Part shown: positions 20,640 through 31,554 of the stretch, piece after piece
How the letters are laid out: each line of letters begins with the position of its first letter
How positions within the stretch are numbered: position 1 is the stretch's first letter
Assembly: GCA_949987565.1 (NCBI GenBank)
Contig: OX465101.1
Span: 23,052,543-23,116,542 of the forward strand
Reading direction: 5' to 3'
DNA from: Luidia sarsii
Lineage: Eukaryota; Echinodermata; Asteroidea; Paxillosida; Luidiidae
DNA length: 64,000 nucleotides
Position numbers and translations under genes: made by a program
The notes under the pieces: generated by a model
Seen by the model: only the letters and a program-made list of their open reading frames with translations
Told to the model about the DNA's origin: nothing
Database searches by the model: none

Positions 20640-22126
20640 CTGTCACGAAACAGCCGTCGGGTGGGGGTTTTATTCACGAAAGTACAATAGTTTTTTTCAG
20701 CAGCAGATTTCACGAAACATTAGTTCGTGGCGTAACTCCACTTACGCAATATCTTATTGCGTAAGTTGCGCAATAACTTTAAAGTTAGGCACTATCGGGA
20801 TAGGTTTCAAAGAGGAGTACGCCATAAAAGGGTGGCGTAACTTATGCCACGTCTTTAGGTGGCGTAGTTCATGCTCTAAATTTTCCCAGTAGGGGATAAT
20901 TCGTGTTGTAGAAGATCAATTTGCAAGAGATTTTCGTGCGTCAGTACTTAAAAGCGGGCGCACTTCAAACAGTCGTTGATATGATCCAAGGTCACCCTCG
21001 TCCACAACATTTTACAGCAACTAAGTGAAACTTAGTCAAGTTTCGTGAAAACGATGTTAAGTTTTAACGCCATTAGTGTATCCATCCCGTAAGTATTGCG
21101 CCATAAGGAGATTATTACATAAGTTACGAATTATTTCGGAAAATCGGCTGCAGGCCAGAAAAGAATGTTTTCCCAATTTGTGGTATCAAGGCCCTATCTC
21201 GCTCAACTGTATAGAACGCCCTTATCCTATGCGACCCTGTAAAACGGTCTGATCCAGGTTTTATGCTCAGATGAGACCTTACCAATAATAACCATAATGG
21301 ATAAAAACGTCATGGGCAGTGCATATGGTAGTTGTTGATTTTGAAGGCCGTGCTGAGTCGATACGGCAATTGGCAATGCAGTGCTTTCAGGCACGTTCTT
21401 TGACCTGTAGTTATTTACGAACAACGCTCAGTACGGAGTCTAGAACGCATATAACTTGCAGTTTTACATTGGGGAAGAAATGCTACAGTTGTTCCCCCGT
21501 AATAGGGGCTTATCGATTGACTTGATACAATCAAAAGCATTAATATAGTTTTACAAACTGTGTTCATTCGCGGAAAATCATAAACAACATTCACATGAAG
21601 GGCCCCCACGTGCTTGGTTCACTGACTCATCTGAGCAAACTGAGAAGTTGAGAACACTGCTGCAACGTGCTGAGGTGAGCCAGTGACGTCCGGCTCAACT
21701 CAGCACGGGATCCCGTGTGAGATCGTGGCTCCGGGTTCAAATCCCAACAACACACTTGAACAGCTCAAATGCTCTGTTATGGATCGTGTCCACTCGTCCG
21801 ATTTGTAGGACCTTACCGTTGTTCCTAAGATAACGTTCGGTTTTGTTGAAGAATGTGTAATTCGATGAGGTTTTGCCCTTGTTCGGCGTGAAAAACTCAG
21901 TGCTGAGCACTCAGTGTTTATCACGTCGATCAAGGGCAAAAGCCCATTGAATTACATTCTCCTCGACGCAAATACCATGTCATATCTATGTTGAAGAATA
22001 TGTCAGCGGGGACCAACAATTAATTTTGAAGATCTTGCGCCCATAGCATCGCTGTCATTTCGATGCATACAACTGGCATAGGCCTACGCCCTGCCATGGC
22101 GTCTTGAATTGAGACTAGCCACTCAC
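20640..22126 (-). other. Intron 2 of transporter copy B
   Basis: Homologous to copy A intron 2. It contains the SINE-like segment (about 21607-21770) and a long hairpin (21856-21956). The stretch 21180-21610 is partly shared with copy C (36740-36900) rather than copy A. Confidence 0.65.
21856..21956. repeat. Long hairpin, copy B intron 2
   Basis: Same arms as at 13423-13532, slightly shorter centre (CTCAGTGCTGAGCACTCAG). Confidence 0.65.
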
Positions 22127-22270
22127 CTGACAGAGGAACAAGGGCTATGGCGATATGAATGGGAGACGTGGACAACGACGCCAAGATGAGGGATGCGCTC
22201 ACCATCACACCGCAGACCATGAACACGAAGCCAGACTGGAAAGGCCTGGTGATGGGCTTTACGAGAGGAC

Positions 22271-23200
22271 CTGAGCAGGAAAGGAGGTGTCTTTTAAAGG
22301 CGTCCGTAAAATTCAATATTGGGTGTAGGTCCCCTCCGCATATTGGCTACTTAAAAAAATGGCAAAGCTGGGATTCTAATCCATACCCTCCATTCCTACC
22401 CTAAAATGCCCCTTTAAAGGGCTGCCACGTGACTACCCAAGCAAAATCTCACAAAGACAAAAAAGCTAAACATAAATAATTACTCATTGTAATTGCAATA
22501 TTGGGTTGATTCGAACCCATTCCCTCTATTCTTACCACAAAACGCATGTACATATTTTGTGCACAAAGCCTATGTTGGGACTTCAGTATAATGTTTAAAG
22601 AAATCATAATAATTCTTAACAATGTTCCTTCGGTTCGAAATTGTGAATGTCTAGCACGTTAGCTAACTACCTACAAATTTTCCAGATGATTGACAATTGG
22701 CTTATATGTGTTTTAGAATCACGCGTTTTGATGATGTCATGATTGACGTAATGACATTTTGGCTCCGGAAAGTGTTTGGAAACAATGTCCCCAATAGATA
22801 TCAAATAAAAAATTAAAACACAAATCTCCCTCCGTTGGCCAAATATGCTCATTTTAATGTTACAGTCTGAAAGTTCATGAACTCATAAATATTCATGAGA
22901 TACCGTCACGATCAAATGATGGCAATTTTTGGATACACTTTTCCCAAGTTAAATACAGTGCAAAGTTTAAAACCTAACGAAATTGTACTTTTGCTTTTAA
23001 TGGAGTTTGAAATTTTACCCTTTAAAGCAATGTCACGTGACACGTGATGACGTCATGATGATATCAAGGTGTTTAGGATCAATTTTAGCATGGGCTTTAT
23101 GCATTTGCCACGTTTGAAAAAAATGCAAGTCTTTTCAATGACCAAAGTGCTCTTTACAAAACCCCTGTGCATTGTCTATGGGACTTGGGGAGAAGAAGGT
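22271..23200. repeat. Intron-1 repeat units of copy B (proximal part)
   Basis: Follows copy A intron 1: CCATACCCTCCATTCCTACC, CCGTTGGCCAAATATGCTCA, CATAAATATTCATGAGAT and CACGTGATGACGTCATGATG. At about 23200 the similarity stops at the 3' end of the LINE. Confidence 0.6.
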
Positions 23201-23559
23201 GAAGACTTTGTTCTGACTTTTCAAAGGAAGACTTTATTTCCAAATGAAACCAAAAATACAGTTGACAAATATATACAAGAACAAATAATACAAAATAAAA
23301 AACGGGAAAAACAAACATACAATGGGAAAACAAAAAGCACGGTATATTACTAAATGGAAACGAAAACATTAAATGAAAGGGAAAGCAACATTTGAAAGAC
23401 TTCGATAATGTTAATGCATACAATGATAAACATATCATTAAATGATGGTAATGACAATAAAATAATATGATAGGGTAAATAATTATGATAAGAGTCACAT
23501 TCAATGAGGTGATAAAATAACGATTGCAATTTCATAAAAAGATAGGGATAACGTTCAAT

Positions 23560-24500
23560 GAAAGAGCAAACATTCAATGATATAGGGAAACTCTTTAAGT
23601 GTTATAGGGATAACATAAAATGAAATAGGTTTAACATTAAATGATATAGATAACATTCAATGATATAGGGGCAACATTCAATGATATAGGGAAAAACTTC
23701 AAAGATATAGGGATAGTATTGATGATAATATCATGTTTTCCCTATATCGACGATTGTTATCCCTATATTATACAATCGATATATATTACAATCGATGATA
23801 TAGGGAAAACATTCTTTAAAAGGGATAATTTAAATTACATAGGGATAACATTAAATGATATAGGGATAGCATTAAATGATATAGGGATAGCATTCAAAGA
23901 TATAGGGATAAAATCAAATAAAAGGGATAACATTCAATGATAGGGATAACATTCGATGATATAGCTATAGAATTCAATGATATAGCGATAAAATTAAATA
24001 AAAGGGATAATATTCAATGATAGCGATAACATTCAATGATATAGGGATAACATTCAATGATATAGGGATAACATTTAATAATGATAGGGGCAACATTTAA
24101 TGAAAGGGATACCATTCAATGATATAGGAAAACATTCAATGATAAAGGGATAATTTTCAATGATATGGATAACATTAAATGATATAGGAAAACATTAATG
24201 ATATAGGGATAACATTCAATGATATATGGATAACATTCAATGATATGGATAACATTCAATGATATAGGGAAAGCATTCAATGATATAGGGAAAGCATTCA
24301 ATGATATAGGGAAAGCATTTAATGGTAATTATAGGGTTATTATTCAATGATATAGGGATAACATTCAATGATATGGATAACATTCAATGATATAGGGATA
24401 ACATTCAATGATATAGGGATAGCATTCAATGATATAGGGATAACATTAAATGATATAGGGATAGCATTCAATGATATAGGGATAATATTCAAAGAAGGGG
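23560..24500. repeat. 21-bp minisatellite (ATGATATAGGGATAACATTC+A)
   Basis: About 40 imperfect units; variants drop the GGG or change AACATTC to AGCATTC or AAATTCA. The purest stretch is 24340-24490. It lies in the presumed 3' UTR of the LINE. Short open frames through it encode a repeating I-I-E-C-Y-P or D-I-G-I-A pattern and are artefacts. Confidence 0.9.
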
Positions 24501-25115
24501 GAAAAGTTCCACATAGAGTAGAATACTTTTAATTAAAGGACTAGGATGACATTTAATGATAAGGACTACGTTCAATGAAATGAGTGACAATAAATGCAAG
24601 GGAAATATTAAACAAAGAAAAACAAACATGGTGAAACACTCAATGATTAAAATAATAATCTTTTTTGAGTCAATAAACAGATAAAAGGGAGGGATAGGAG
24701 AGAGGAAAGGTAGATTAAATCACGGAGGGATACCCCATGTCTCCCCGAAGCGATCAGCTGCCCGAACTTAAAACTGTAAGAATTCAGAGGAAATTAGATC
24801 AGAGATTAGATCAGCCACGTTATTTGGTTATTTGTAAAGAGATAATTATTTATATACCATTTCTTGTAAAACAGAGTTGACTAGTATTCATGAGATGAAA
24901 ATAGTGTTCAATGGTGATTTTGGATTTGATACGATGAGTCCAGATAAGGAGAGGGTCGGGAAAGAGTGAAGAGCGATAACAGTGGTAAATGACGTATTTC
25001 AGACTGACGATGAGAAAATTGCTAAGTCTTACAGCATCTCGGTTCAAACTCCTGGGGTAGGGGATCAGGGTCCAGTAGAGGTCAAAGTTGAGATGAAGAT
25101 TAGGGAGAAGTCAGG
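24501..25115. other. LINE 3' region, no frame recognised
   Basis: AT-rich sequence between the minisatellite and the last recognisable ORF2 part. Nothing further identified. Confidence 0.4.
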
Positions 25116-26050
25116 TCAGAAGGGCATGTAGGAGATTGAGGGGTTGTTGGATTGAAGGGCACAGGATGAACAGATGAACAATAAAACCTTCTTCTCTGCA
25201 CCATCCGCAGACGCGTGCAATGTCAGGGTTGAAGTGATGGAGGACAGGAAGAGATGGTAGAAAATTGTGAAGGAGTCTAAATTGAACATCTCCTTCCTTG
25301 GGAGTTTGTGGATTTGAGTCCAGGGGATAGAGAAGGTTGAGTTTTTGAAAAAGCCGATACGATGCCAGTGAGTGGTGAAGGTGGAGGGATGTGAGTTGAC
25401 TGCGCAGTTGAGGAGGTTGTTGTAGAGAGTCTTAGAGGACAGTGAGGGTCTTGAGAGGTCAGGGGCAACGAGGAAAGGCGTTGGGGTGTCTGGTGCCAAA
25501 GGGAGGGTACGGAGACGAGTCGAAGAGGCAAGCAATCCTGAAGAAACGAACAAGGATGGGAAGGCTGAGCGAAGTGCTTGATGTAGGCGTTGAAGTTGGG
25601 TGTTGATCAGACGGAGGGAAGGCCAATGGAAGTGCGAGAGGGAGTATGGTAGATCTTCAGCTTCTAGCCAGCGACCACTAGAACGATGAAGAAGATGTCG
25701 CACAATCCTGATCCCGTACAAGAGAAGCCGGGAGCAGATTTTCTCATCGTCAGCTAAGCAACCGAGAAAGGTACTATTAATTGGCATGTTAATAACGTGG
25801 CTGATTGAGCCTGGAGGTATTTGAATTGGAGCTCCAGAGAAGATCCAAGAACGCAGAAGATTGCTATAGAAAGGAGGAATACTGAAGAAGAATTTCTGAT
25901 CGAGGTCAATTTGGAAAAGTTGTACGTCAAAGTTCAGTCTTTGTAGCGATGAAGGAAATGATGAAACAAAATGTAGGTAGGGTGAGGGCAGAGAGCCAGG
26001 AGACGTTGGATTGTAGACATTCTATAAGCGAACGTGCGTGCTTGGAGGCA
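25116..26050 (-). pseudogene. LINE ORF2 post-RT region
   Basis: The frame 25787-25116 and its upstream continuation (FAYRMSTIQRLLALCP, HHFLHRYKD, FFSIPPFYSNLLRSWIF in shifting frames) have the composition and order of LINE sequence after the RT domain. Near 25180-25220 another frame reads RVCGWCREEGFIVHLFILC, a C-x2-C-x7-H-x4-C finger typical of L1-group ORF2 ends. At least two frameshifts are needed. Confidence 0.65.
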
Positions 26051-26052
26051 CA

Positions 26053-26439
26053 CTAGACCGAGACTACCTTTGTCCTTTGAGGTTGACTATAGAGATTTTG
26101 ATTGAAATCACGGATATGTTGTTTTATTTGGACGGGGTTGTCTGTGATAATACCGGACATAAGTTTGATTCTAGAAATAGATTTAGAAAGTGAGTGATTT
26201 TTTTCAAGATTGAGGGAATATGAAGAACAAGTGTCAACCTCATTAATGTGTTGAAAGCGGGCTCTGAAAAAAGTACCCCGAGCTTCATTATTAAGAATTC
26301 TGTTTAGTTGCTGTTTCTGCTCATCCAGAGCGCGACTTGTTTCTTCATTAAAGTCTGGCGCAGATAAAAGGTTTTTAATATTTCGATTTATTTTATTGAG
26401 GATGTGTCGTTTTTCTCTAGCTATTTTTGACGAATACAT
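26053..26439 (-). pseudogene. LINE ORF2 linker between endonuclease and RT
   Basis: 128 residues, rich in Lys/Arg/Asn helices, with NEARGTFFRARFQHINE and SYSLNLEKNHSLSKSI, words typical of the EN-RT linker of L1-type ORF2. It stops where the RT domain should begin. Confidence 0.7.
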
Positions 26440-26506
26440 TTGGGTAAGGGCTTTAATTTGGGTTTGATTAAAATATTACCATACACGGATGTTTGGGAAT
26501 TCATTT

Positions 26507-26957
26507 TGTCCAGAAATCTTCAATGATTTCCTTATAGGTGTTGTCCTCGAGTAAGGAGTTGTTATTAGTGCCAGTAAGCGCTTCTTTAATAACAGCAGAG
26601 TGGTCTGAGAGTGAACAGGGAGTATATTACATGAGTGAGTAGAGGATAATAAAGAGCTGGGAATGTAAAGCCGATCTAGTCTGGCTTTAGAAACGCCATA
26701 CTGACTGGAGAGATGGTTTCTATACAGGTGTATTTTCTTTCATTGGGATTTTGTCTGAGCCAGACATCAAGTCTATTCAAAGCATTCCTGAGAGCCATGG
26801 AGATTTGGGGGCGATGCTCATTCGGCATACCGAGACGGTCTCAGTTGGGATCATGTGTACAGTTTAAATCACCTCCGACTAAAATGACACCGTCGCTGAT
26901 GGAGCTGCTGTGTCTTTTGAAGCTATTAATGGCTTTTATAGGTTCAGAGAAAAAAAA
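26507..26957 (-). repeat. LINE endonuclease segment, direct repeat unit 1
   Basis: About 450 bp nearly identical to 27430-27892 (from TGTCCAGAAAT to GCTTTTATAG-TTCAGAG). The two copies flank 26958-27429. On the minus strand the segment encodes the later part of the AP-endonuclease domain. Confidence 0.8.
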
Positions 26958-27429
26958 CCATTACGAGGTGATTACATTATGGTGAAAACTATATCAGTAT
27001 ATGTCTATGCACACGAGCCCAGAAAGGTTTGCCGATCTCTTGATTTGTTCATGCCTAAAACGTACAGCACATGTATATATATATAGTACATGTGTACATG
27101 TGACCAAAATCTTGCAGTTACACATGGTGCGCAAGTGGGAAAGATCATCGCACTTCTGTTCCCAGATCTCCTCAGTGAGGACGATAGGGTCCAAAACGAA
27201 TTCTGATGAATATGTATCAGCAAAAAAGAACCAATGGTAGACCGGGGAGGCCTATGAAACCTATGAAACAGCACTATGAAACAGCACGTACATAATTACG
27301 CTCCCCTAAAATGAAATAAAACAGTCCGACGACCGACCCTCCCCTTGCTGCACTGAAGGCAGTACTGTGTTAGTACTGTACGCGATGGGCCGATTGCACT
27401 GAGTTTCGCGAAATGTCGTGTTATGCCAT
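26958..27429. repeat. Dispersed repeat between the duplicated LINE segments
   Basis: Closely matches 30870-31320 over about 450 bp (CATTACGAGGTGATTACATT at the left, GGGCCGATTGCACTGAGTTT at the right). It ends in TTTCGCGAAATGTCG, a hairpin-forming word also seen at 15236 and 31528. Confidence 0.7.
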
Positions 27430-28258
27430 TATGTCCAGAAATATTCAATGATTTCCTTATAGGTGTTGTCCTCGAGTAAGGAGTTGTTATTAGTGCCAGT
27501 AAGCGCTTCTTTAATAACAGCAGAGTGGTCTGAGATTGAACAGGGAGTATATTACATGAGTGAGTAGAGGATAATAAAGAGCTGGGAATGTAAAGCCGAT
27601 CTAGTCTGGCTTTAGAAACGCCATACTGACTGGAGAAATTGTTTCTATACAGGTGTATTTTCTTTCATTGGGATTTCGTCTGAGCCAGACATCACACTAA
27701 GCAAGTCTATTTAAAGCATTCCTGAGAGCCATGGAGATTTGGGGGCGATGCTCATTCGGCATACCGAGACGGTCTCAGTTGGGATCATGTGTACAGTTTA
27801 AATCACCTCCGACTAAAATGACACCGTCCCTGATGGAGCTGCTGTGTCTTTTGAAGCTATTAATGGCTTTTATAGCTTCAGAGTTGGGTCTGGGTCGAGG
27901 GACGAGGATATTGTATATAATACAGAGTATTGTTTGAATTAATTTTAGAGAAAGTAATGAAGCCGTCATAGATTGAAGAAGTTTCTAAAACTGTGGTCTT
28001 TTTTTTAATTAGCGTCGTAACTCGTGAGGGGTTAGGGTTACAAATGGGAGTATAATTCAGCCAGGAGTTCAAAGATGGGAAATTGTCATTAAGGTTTGAA
28101 GTCTCCTGTAAGAAAATGATATCTGGACTGTGACAGAAGTTTTTGATATAAGTGTAGATAGAAACATTTTTAACAGAAGAGAAGCAACCCCTCACATTAA
28201 GCGTCATCAGCGACAGTGTCATTGTAGAAAGAAAAAGAATATATTTAATACAATCCAT
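27430..28258 (-). pseudogene. LINE ORF2 N-terminal AP-endonuclease domain (with direct repeat unit 2)
   Basis: The frame starting at 28258 contains LSLMTLNVRG and SPDIIFLQET, the first two blocks of the APE-type endonuclease. A second frame ending at 27775 contains VILVGGDLNCTHDPN, the D-x-N block. These enzymes nick the target DNA to prime reverse transcription. Frameshift between the blocks. Confidence 0.75.
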
Positions 28259-28395
28259 GGAATTACATAATTAAGCATCTAGTTTTTTAATTAGCTTGTG
28301 AATCCTCTGCTGCAAGTTGAGTTTGATTGGTCTTAATTGGGCCACCAGACCGAAAATATCTAAGGTGAATTTGTTGACGACATGTTCAGGTTTTT

Positions 28396-29381
28396 TTATC
28401 TAGATTTGACAACTGTCAAGAAATGTAGGAGTTTCTCAGGTTTGAGTGGTCCTTTTGAAGTGGTGAAAACCTCAGAGCTGATGCTTTCATCATCTGTCTG
28501 TGATCCTTCCCTTACTGTTGAGTCTGTATCAGTTGCAGAGGTAGATGTGGAGGGGTTTTGGGTTTCTGTGTCCAAGGTGTGGGTGGTGGTAGGGGTGATA
28601 GGGCTGGTAGTTTGCATTGGAGAAACCGATTTCCGGGCCATTTTTCGAGTTGGGGAGGGAGATTTGAGACGGGTGAGTTGCCAGGGTTTCTTGGAGAGGA
28701 GGTTGGTTTTTTTTTCGATTAGCAACTTCTGAAAAGAGACGTGAAGGGGTGGTGGGGAGCCCCAGTTACTCTGGTCACGCTTTTCAGACCGGGGGTCTCC
28801 AGGAGAGGTGATCCCAATTGAGCTGGACGAAGTCGTTTCACTCAGAGCAGTAGAGGGAGCCGTTCGGCTGCCGCATGTGCATGTCGATGTTGTCTGTTTG
28901 GCTCTTGTTAGAGGTTCTAGGGGAGTTTCACGTTTGCTCCCAGAAGTGACACCCGCGGACGCCGAGCAAGAAGCCCCACTCTCCATTCCAGAAGAAGCTA
29001 GATTGGAGGCGGAACTCCAGCTCGCGCTACCGGCACAGGTCATCACCCTCCCTGTAGAAGAGCCAGCGGATCCAGCCGAGACCGTGGGCCTCATACTATT
29101 CGCAGAGACCCCGGTCTCGGGTGCGGTTCCACCGCTATTGGGAGCTTGAGAACAAGTATAGACTTGAATTTGTTTGAGGGCTGTTTGGGACCAGACTTTC
29201 CATGTATGAAGGTAGGGGTTGGGTTGAGAGGATTGTCGTTCGAGGAGGGGGAAGATTCAGGGACAGGGTGGGTTTTCTTACAGGCTCGCCTTATATGGCC
29301 GAGTTCTCCACAGTTAAAACAACACACCGATTCAGTTGACAGAAATACATGTAGCCCCCCTTGCACACAAACACTCAACAA
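28396..29381 (-). pseudogene. LINE ORF1 C-terminal part with CCHC zinc knuckle
   Basis: Two overlapping frames (29381-29091 and 29094-28396). The first has CCFNCGELGHIRRAC, a C-x2-C-x4-H-x4-C knuckle that binds nucleic acid. The second is a Ser/Thr/Pro-rich tail. A frameshift at the overlap separates them. Confidence 0.7.
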
Positions 29382-30226
29382 TGATATGAACTCACAGGAA
29401 TAGAACTTCCTGTAACTATTTATTCAACTTGCAACAACCAACAATAAACAGATGATAAGAGCGCTCAAAAATAAAAATTAAATAAGATTACACAGTCATA
29501 TTTTTTACCAGGATCCTTGGTTTACTTTCCGATTACACAAGGATATTCCCCGAATCCCCAGTTATGGCTCTGAGATTCACGCGAAGACTGGATTTTGGGA
29601 TCCTCAACTGAAGCACGCGACAGTTAGGTTTCCCACGACTGGTTGGTGACCAAAGCATGGGCCGGTGACCAATCGACTTGCTGGTGATCAATCGACGGGC
29701 TGTTGATCAATCGATGGGCTTGAATCCAGACGATAAGCTGAAATCTCCAGGGTCAAGCAGAGATTCCCTTGGACGAGCTGGAAACCTTACTGGACAGCTA
29801 GCTGAAGTCCAGTCAGCATAGTCTAACCCCAAACCTGAAAGCCAGCAGTCTCTCTTTCATCTGCTACAGGAAAGACTGATGAATGACCTTCAAAGGTCTC
29901 AACCGGTTAAACAACTTTTAACCTTTAGACAAATTTCTGGACCTTTATTTATTGTATCGATTGCAAACTTTGACATGCAAGATGGCAGCCTCCATGTGGA
30001 AGTATTTTCTCATGCTTTCTGGCCTTGGTCACAGGAGGGCGCTATTTACGGATCACGGGCTAAATACATGGTAGTTGACCCCTTTAAAGGAAATGTTCAA
30101 ATGGTCAGGAGGTGTGATGTTGTCATTCATTTGAACCTGAACATGTCGCCGGAAAGACATGATGTGGGATAATTCTTTATTTTTGAATCCCAGTGGTATG
30201 GGCTGGATCTGTGACACTATTTAACA
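29350..30226 (-). mobile_element. Probable solo LTR inserted in LINE ORF1
   Basis: Minus strand begins TGTTAAATAGTGTCACAGA and ends GGGGGGCTACA, i.e. TG...CA limits, with an AATAAAG signal near its start and no open frame. ORF1 similarity stops on both sides. Flanking 5-base words do not match, so the insertion type is uncertain. A three-unit repeat of about 19 bp (GCTGGTGATCAATCGACGG) sits at 29655-29715. Confidence 0.45.
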
Positions 30227-30229
30227 AAA

Positions 30230-30615
30230 ACTAGACAGTCCTTTCTTAAGTAGGCGTTGGGTATTTCGGGATAGACATTGGAAAGAGTTAGCCGAGTTGT
30301 TACTTTGGAAAGAGGGCATAGTTCAATGAAAGAGTTATCATAGTGGAGACCTTGTTGTACAGCATCAATAACAGCTTGTTTGGTTTTATGGTAGATCACT
30401 ACGCGTCCATTGGAAATGCGTGAAGCAGAAGCTATATCTTTAGGTGGTATTTGTTCAGCACATGCTTCAACGTACAGCTGGACAGAGATATTGTTGGCAG
30501 CTTTAAACGCGATGCCATTCTTCCTCGTGATATCGTCAAAGGGTTCGTCACAAGGGACAATGGCCGCAGCATATTTAACACCGCACTCACGGTCGAGTGA
30601 CCATGACTGGTCATA
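30230..30615 (-). pseudogene. LINE ORF1 N-terminal part
   Basis: Two frames joined by a shift near 30420 read CGVKYAAAIVPCDEPFDDIT, NGIAFKAANNISVQLYVEAC and then YHKTKQAVIDAVQQG, SNVYPEIPNAYLRKDCL. The LxNVYPEIPN word and the position upstream of the knuckle fit the RNA-binding part of a Tx1/L1 ORF1. It ends at the LTR-like insertion. Confidence 0.55.
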
Positions 30616-30869
30616 AGGCCAGCACAGCGTTGGAAAAACTTACAGGAGCCTAAGAAAAATGACCTGAAAATACATGAAAATGAAACGTACTTACAGGGTG
30701 ATCTCGGTCTAGTGAGTACTATGATATAGTAGTTTAGAATAGTAAAGAAATCAAGGAATGCACACTGAATAACCTCCAAGTTTCCTCATTTCAGTCCAGC
30801 TTATTTTTTATTAAAACCCTTTTTTTCAAATAAAGCTGGGGTTAAATGAAACATTACTTTTCAACAGAA

Positions 30870-31320
30870 ATAATCATTACGAGGTGATTACATTATGGTG
30901 AAAAGAATATCAGTATATGTCCATGAACAAGAGCCCAGAAAGGTTTGCCGATCTCTTGATTTGTTCATGCCTAAAACGTACAGCATATGTATATAGTACA
31001 TGTGTACACGTAACCAAAATCCTGCATTTACACATGGTGCGCAAGTGTGAAAGGTCATCGCACTTCTGTTCCAAGATCTCCTCAGTGAGGACGGTAGGGT
31101 CTAAAACGAATTCTGATGAATATGTATCAGCAAAAAAGAACCAATGGTAGACCGGGGAGGCCTATGAAACCTATGAAACAGCACTATGAAACAGCACGTA
31201 CATAATTACGCTCCCCTAAAATGAAATAAAACAGTCCGACGACCGACCCCCTTGCTGCACTGAAGGCAGTACTGTGTTAGTACTGTACGCGATGGGCCGA
31301 TTGCACTGAGTTTCGCGGCA
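30870..31320. repeat. Second copy of the 450-bp dispersed repeat
   Basis: Matches 26958-27415 base for base over long stretches. It carries on into a 36-bp minisatellite at 31350-31500, absent from the first copy. Confidence 0.75.
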
Positions 31321-31349
31321 TGACGTGCCATGCCGTGCCAAATTCGCGA

Positions 31350-31500
31350 CATTACGTGCCGTGCCGTGGGATTTCGACTGGTCGAAATTTCGTACCGTGC
31401 CGTGGGAGTTCGACTGGTCGAAATTACGGGCCGTGTCGTGGGAGGTCGATTGATCAAAATTTCGAGCCGTCCCGTGGGAGGTCGACTTGTCGGGGGTCGA
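31350..31500. repeat. 36-bp minisatellite (CCGTGGGAGTTCGACTGGTC...)
   Basis: Four units start near 31364, 31400, 31436 and 31472. Because 36 is a multiple of 3, both strands stay open and give false Arg/Ser/Thr-rich repeat proteins. Confidence 0.85.
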
Positions 31501-31554
31501 CTAGTCGCCGACAAGTCTTTTTCTGTCGCGAAATGTCGGTTAGTCGACATTTCG

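Larger units (their letters stand above)
23200..30615 (-). mobile_element. L1/Tx1-type LINE relic without RT domain
   Basis: Read on the minus strand: ORF1 from about 30615, interrupted by an insertion (29350-30226), with a CCHC zinc knuckle near 29280-29325; ORF2 from 28258 with an AP-endonuclease start (LMTLNVRG, DIIFLQET) and GGDLN motif; a linker (26439-26053); then post-RT sequence with a C-terminal zinc-finger-like CGWC...H...C; and a 3' region with a 21-bp minisatellite ending near AATAAAG. The RT domain between linker and post-RT part is absent. Frames are broken in several places, so it is inactive. Confidence 0.75.

Noticed and set aside
23700..24480. TAGGGATAACA words resembling the I-SceI recognition site
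   Set aside because: Only the first 11 of 18 bases agree; the rest (TTCAATG) does not. They are minisatellite units.
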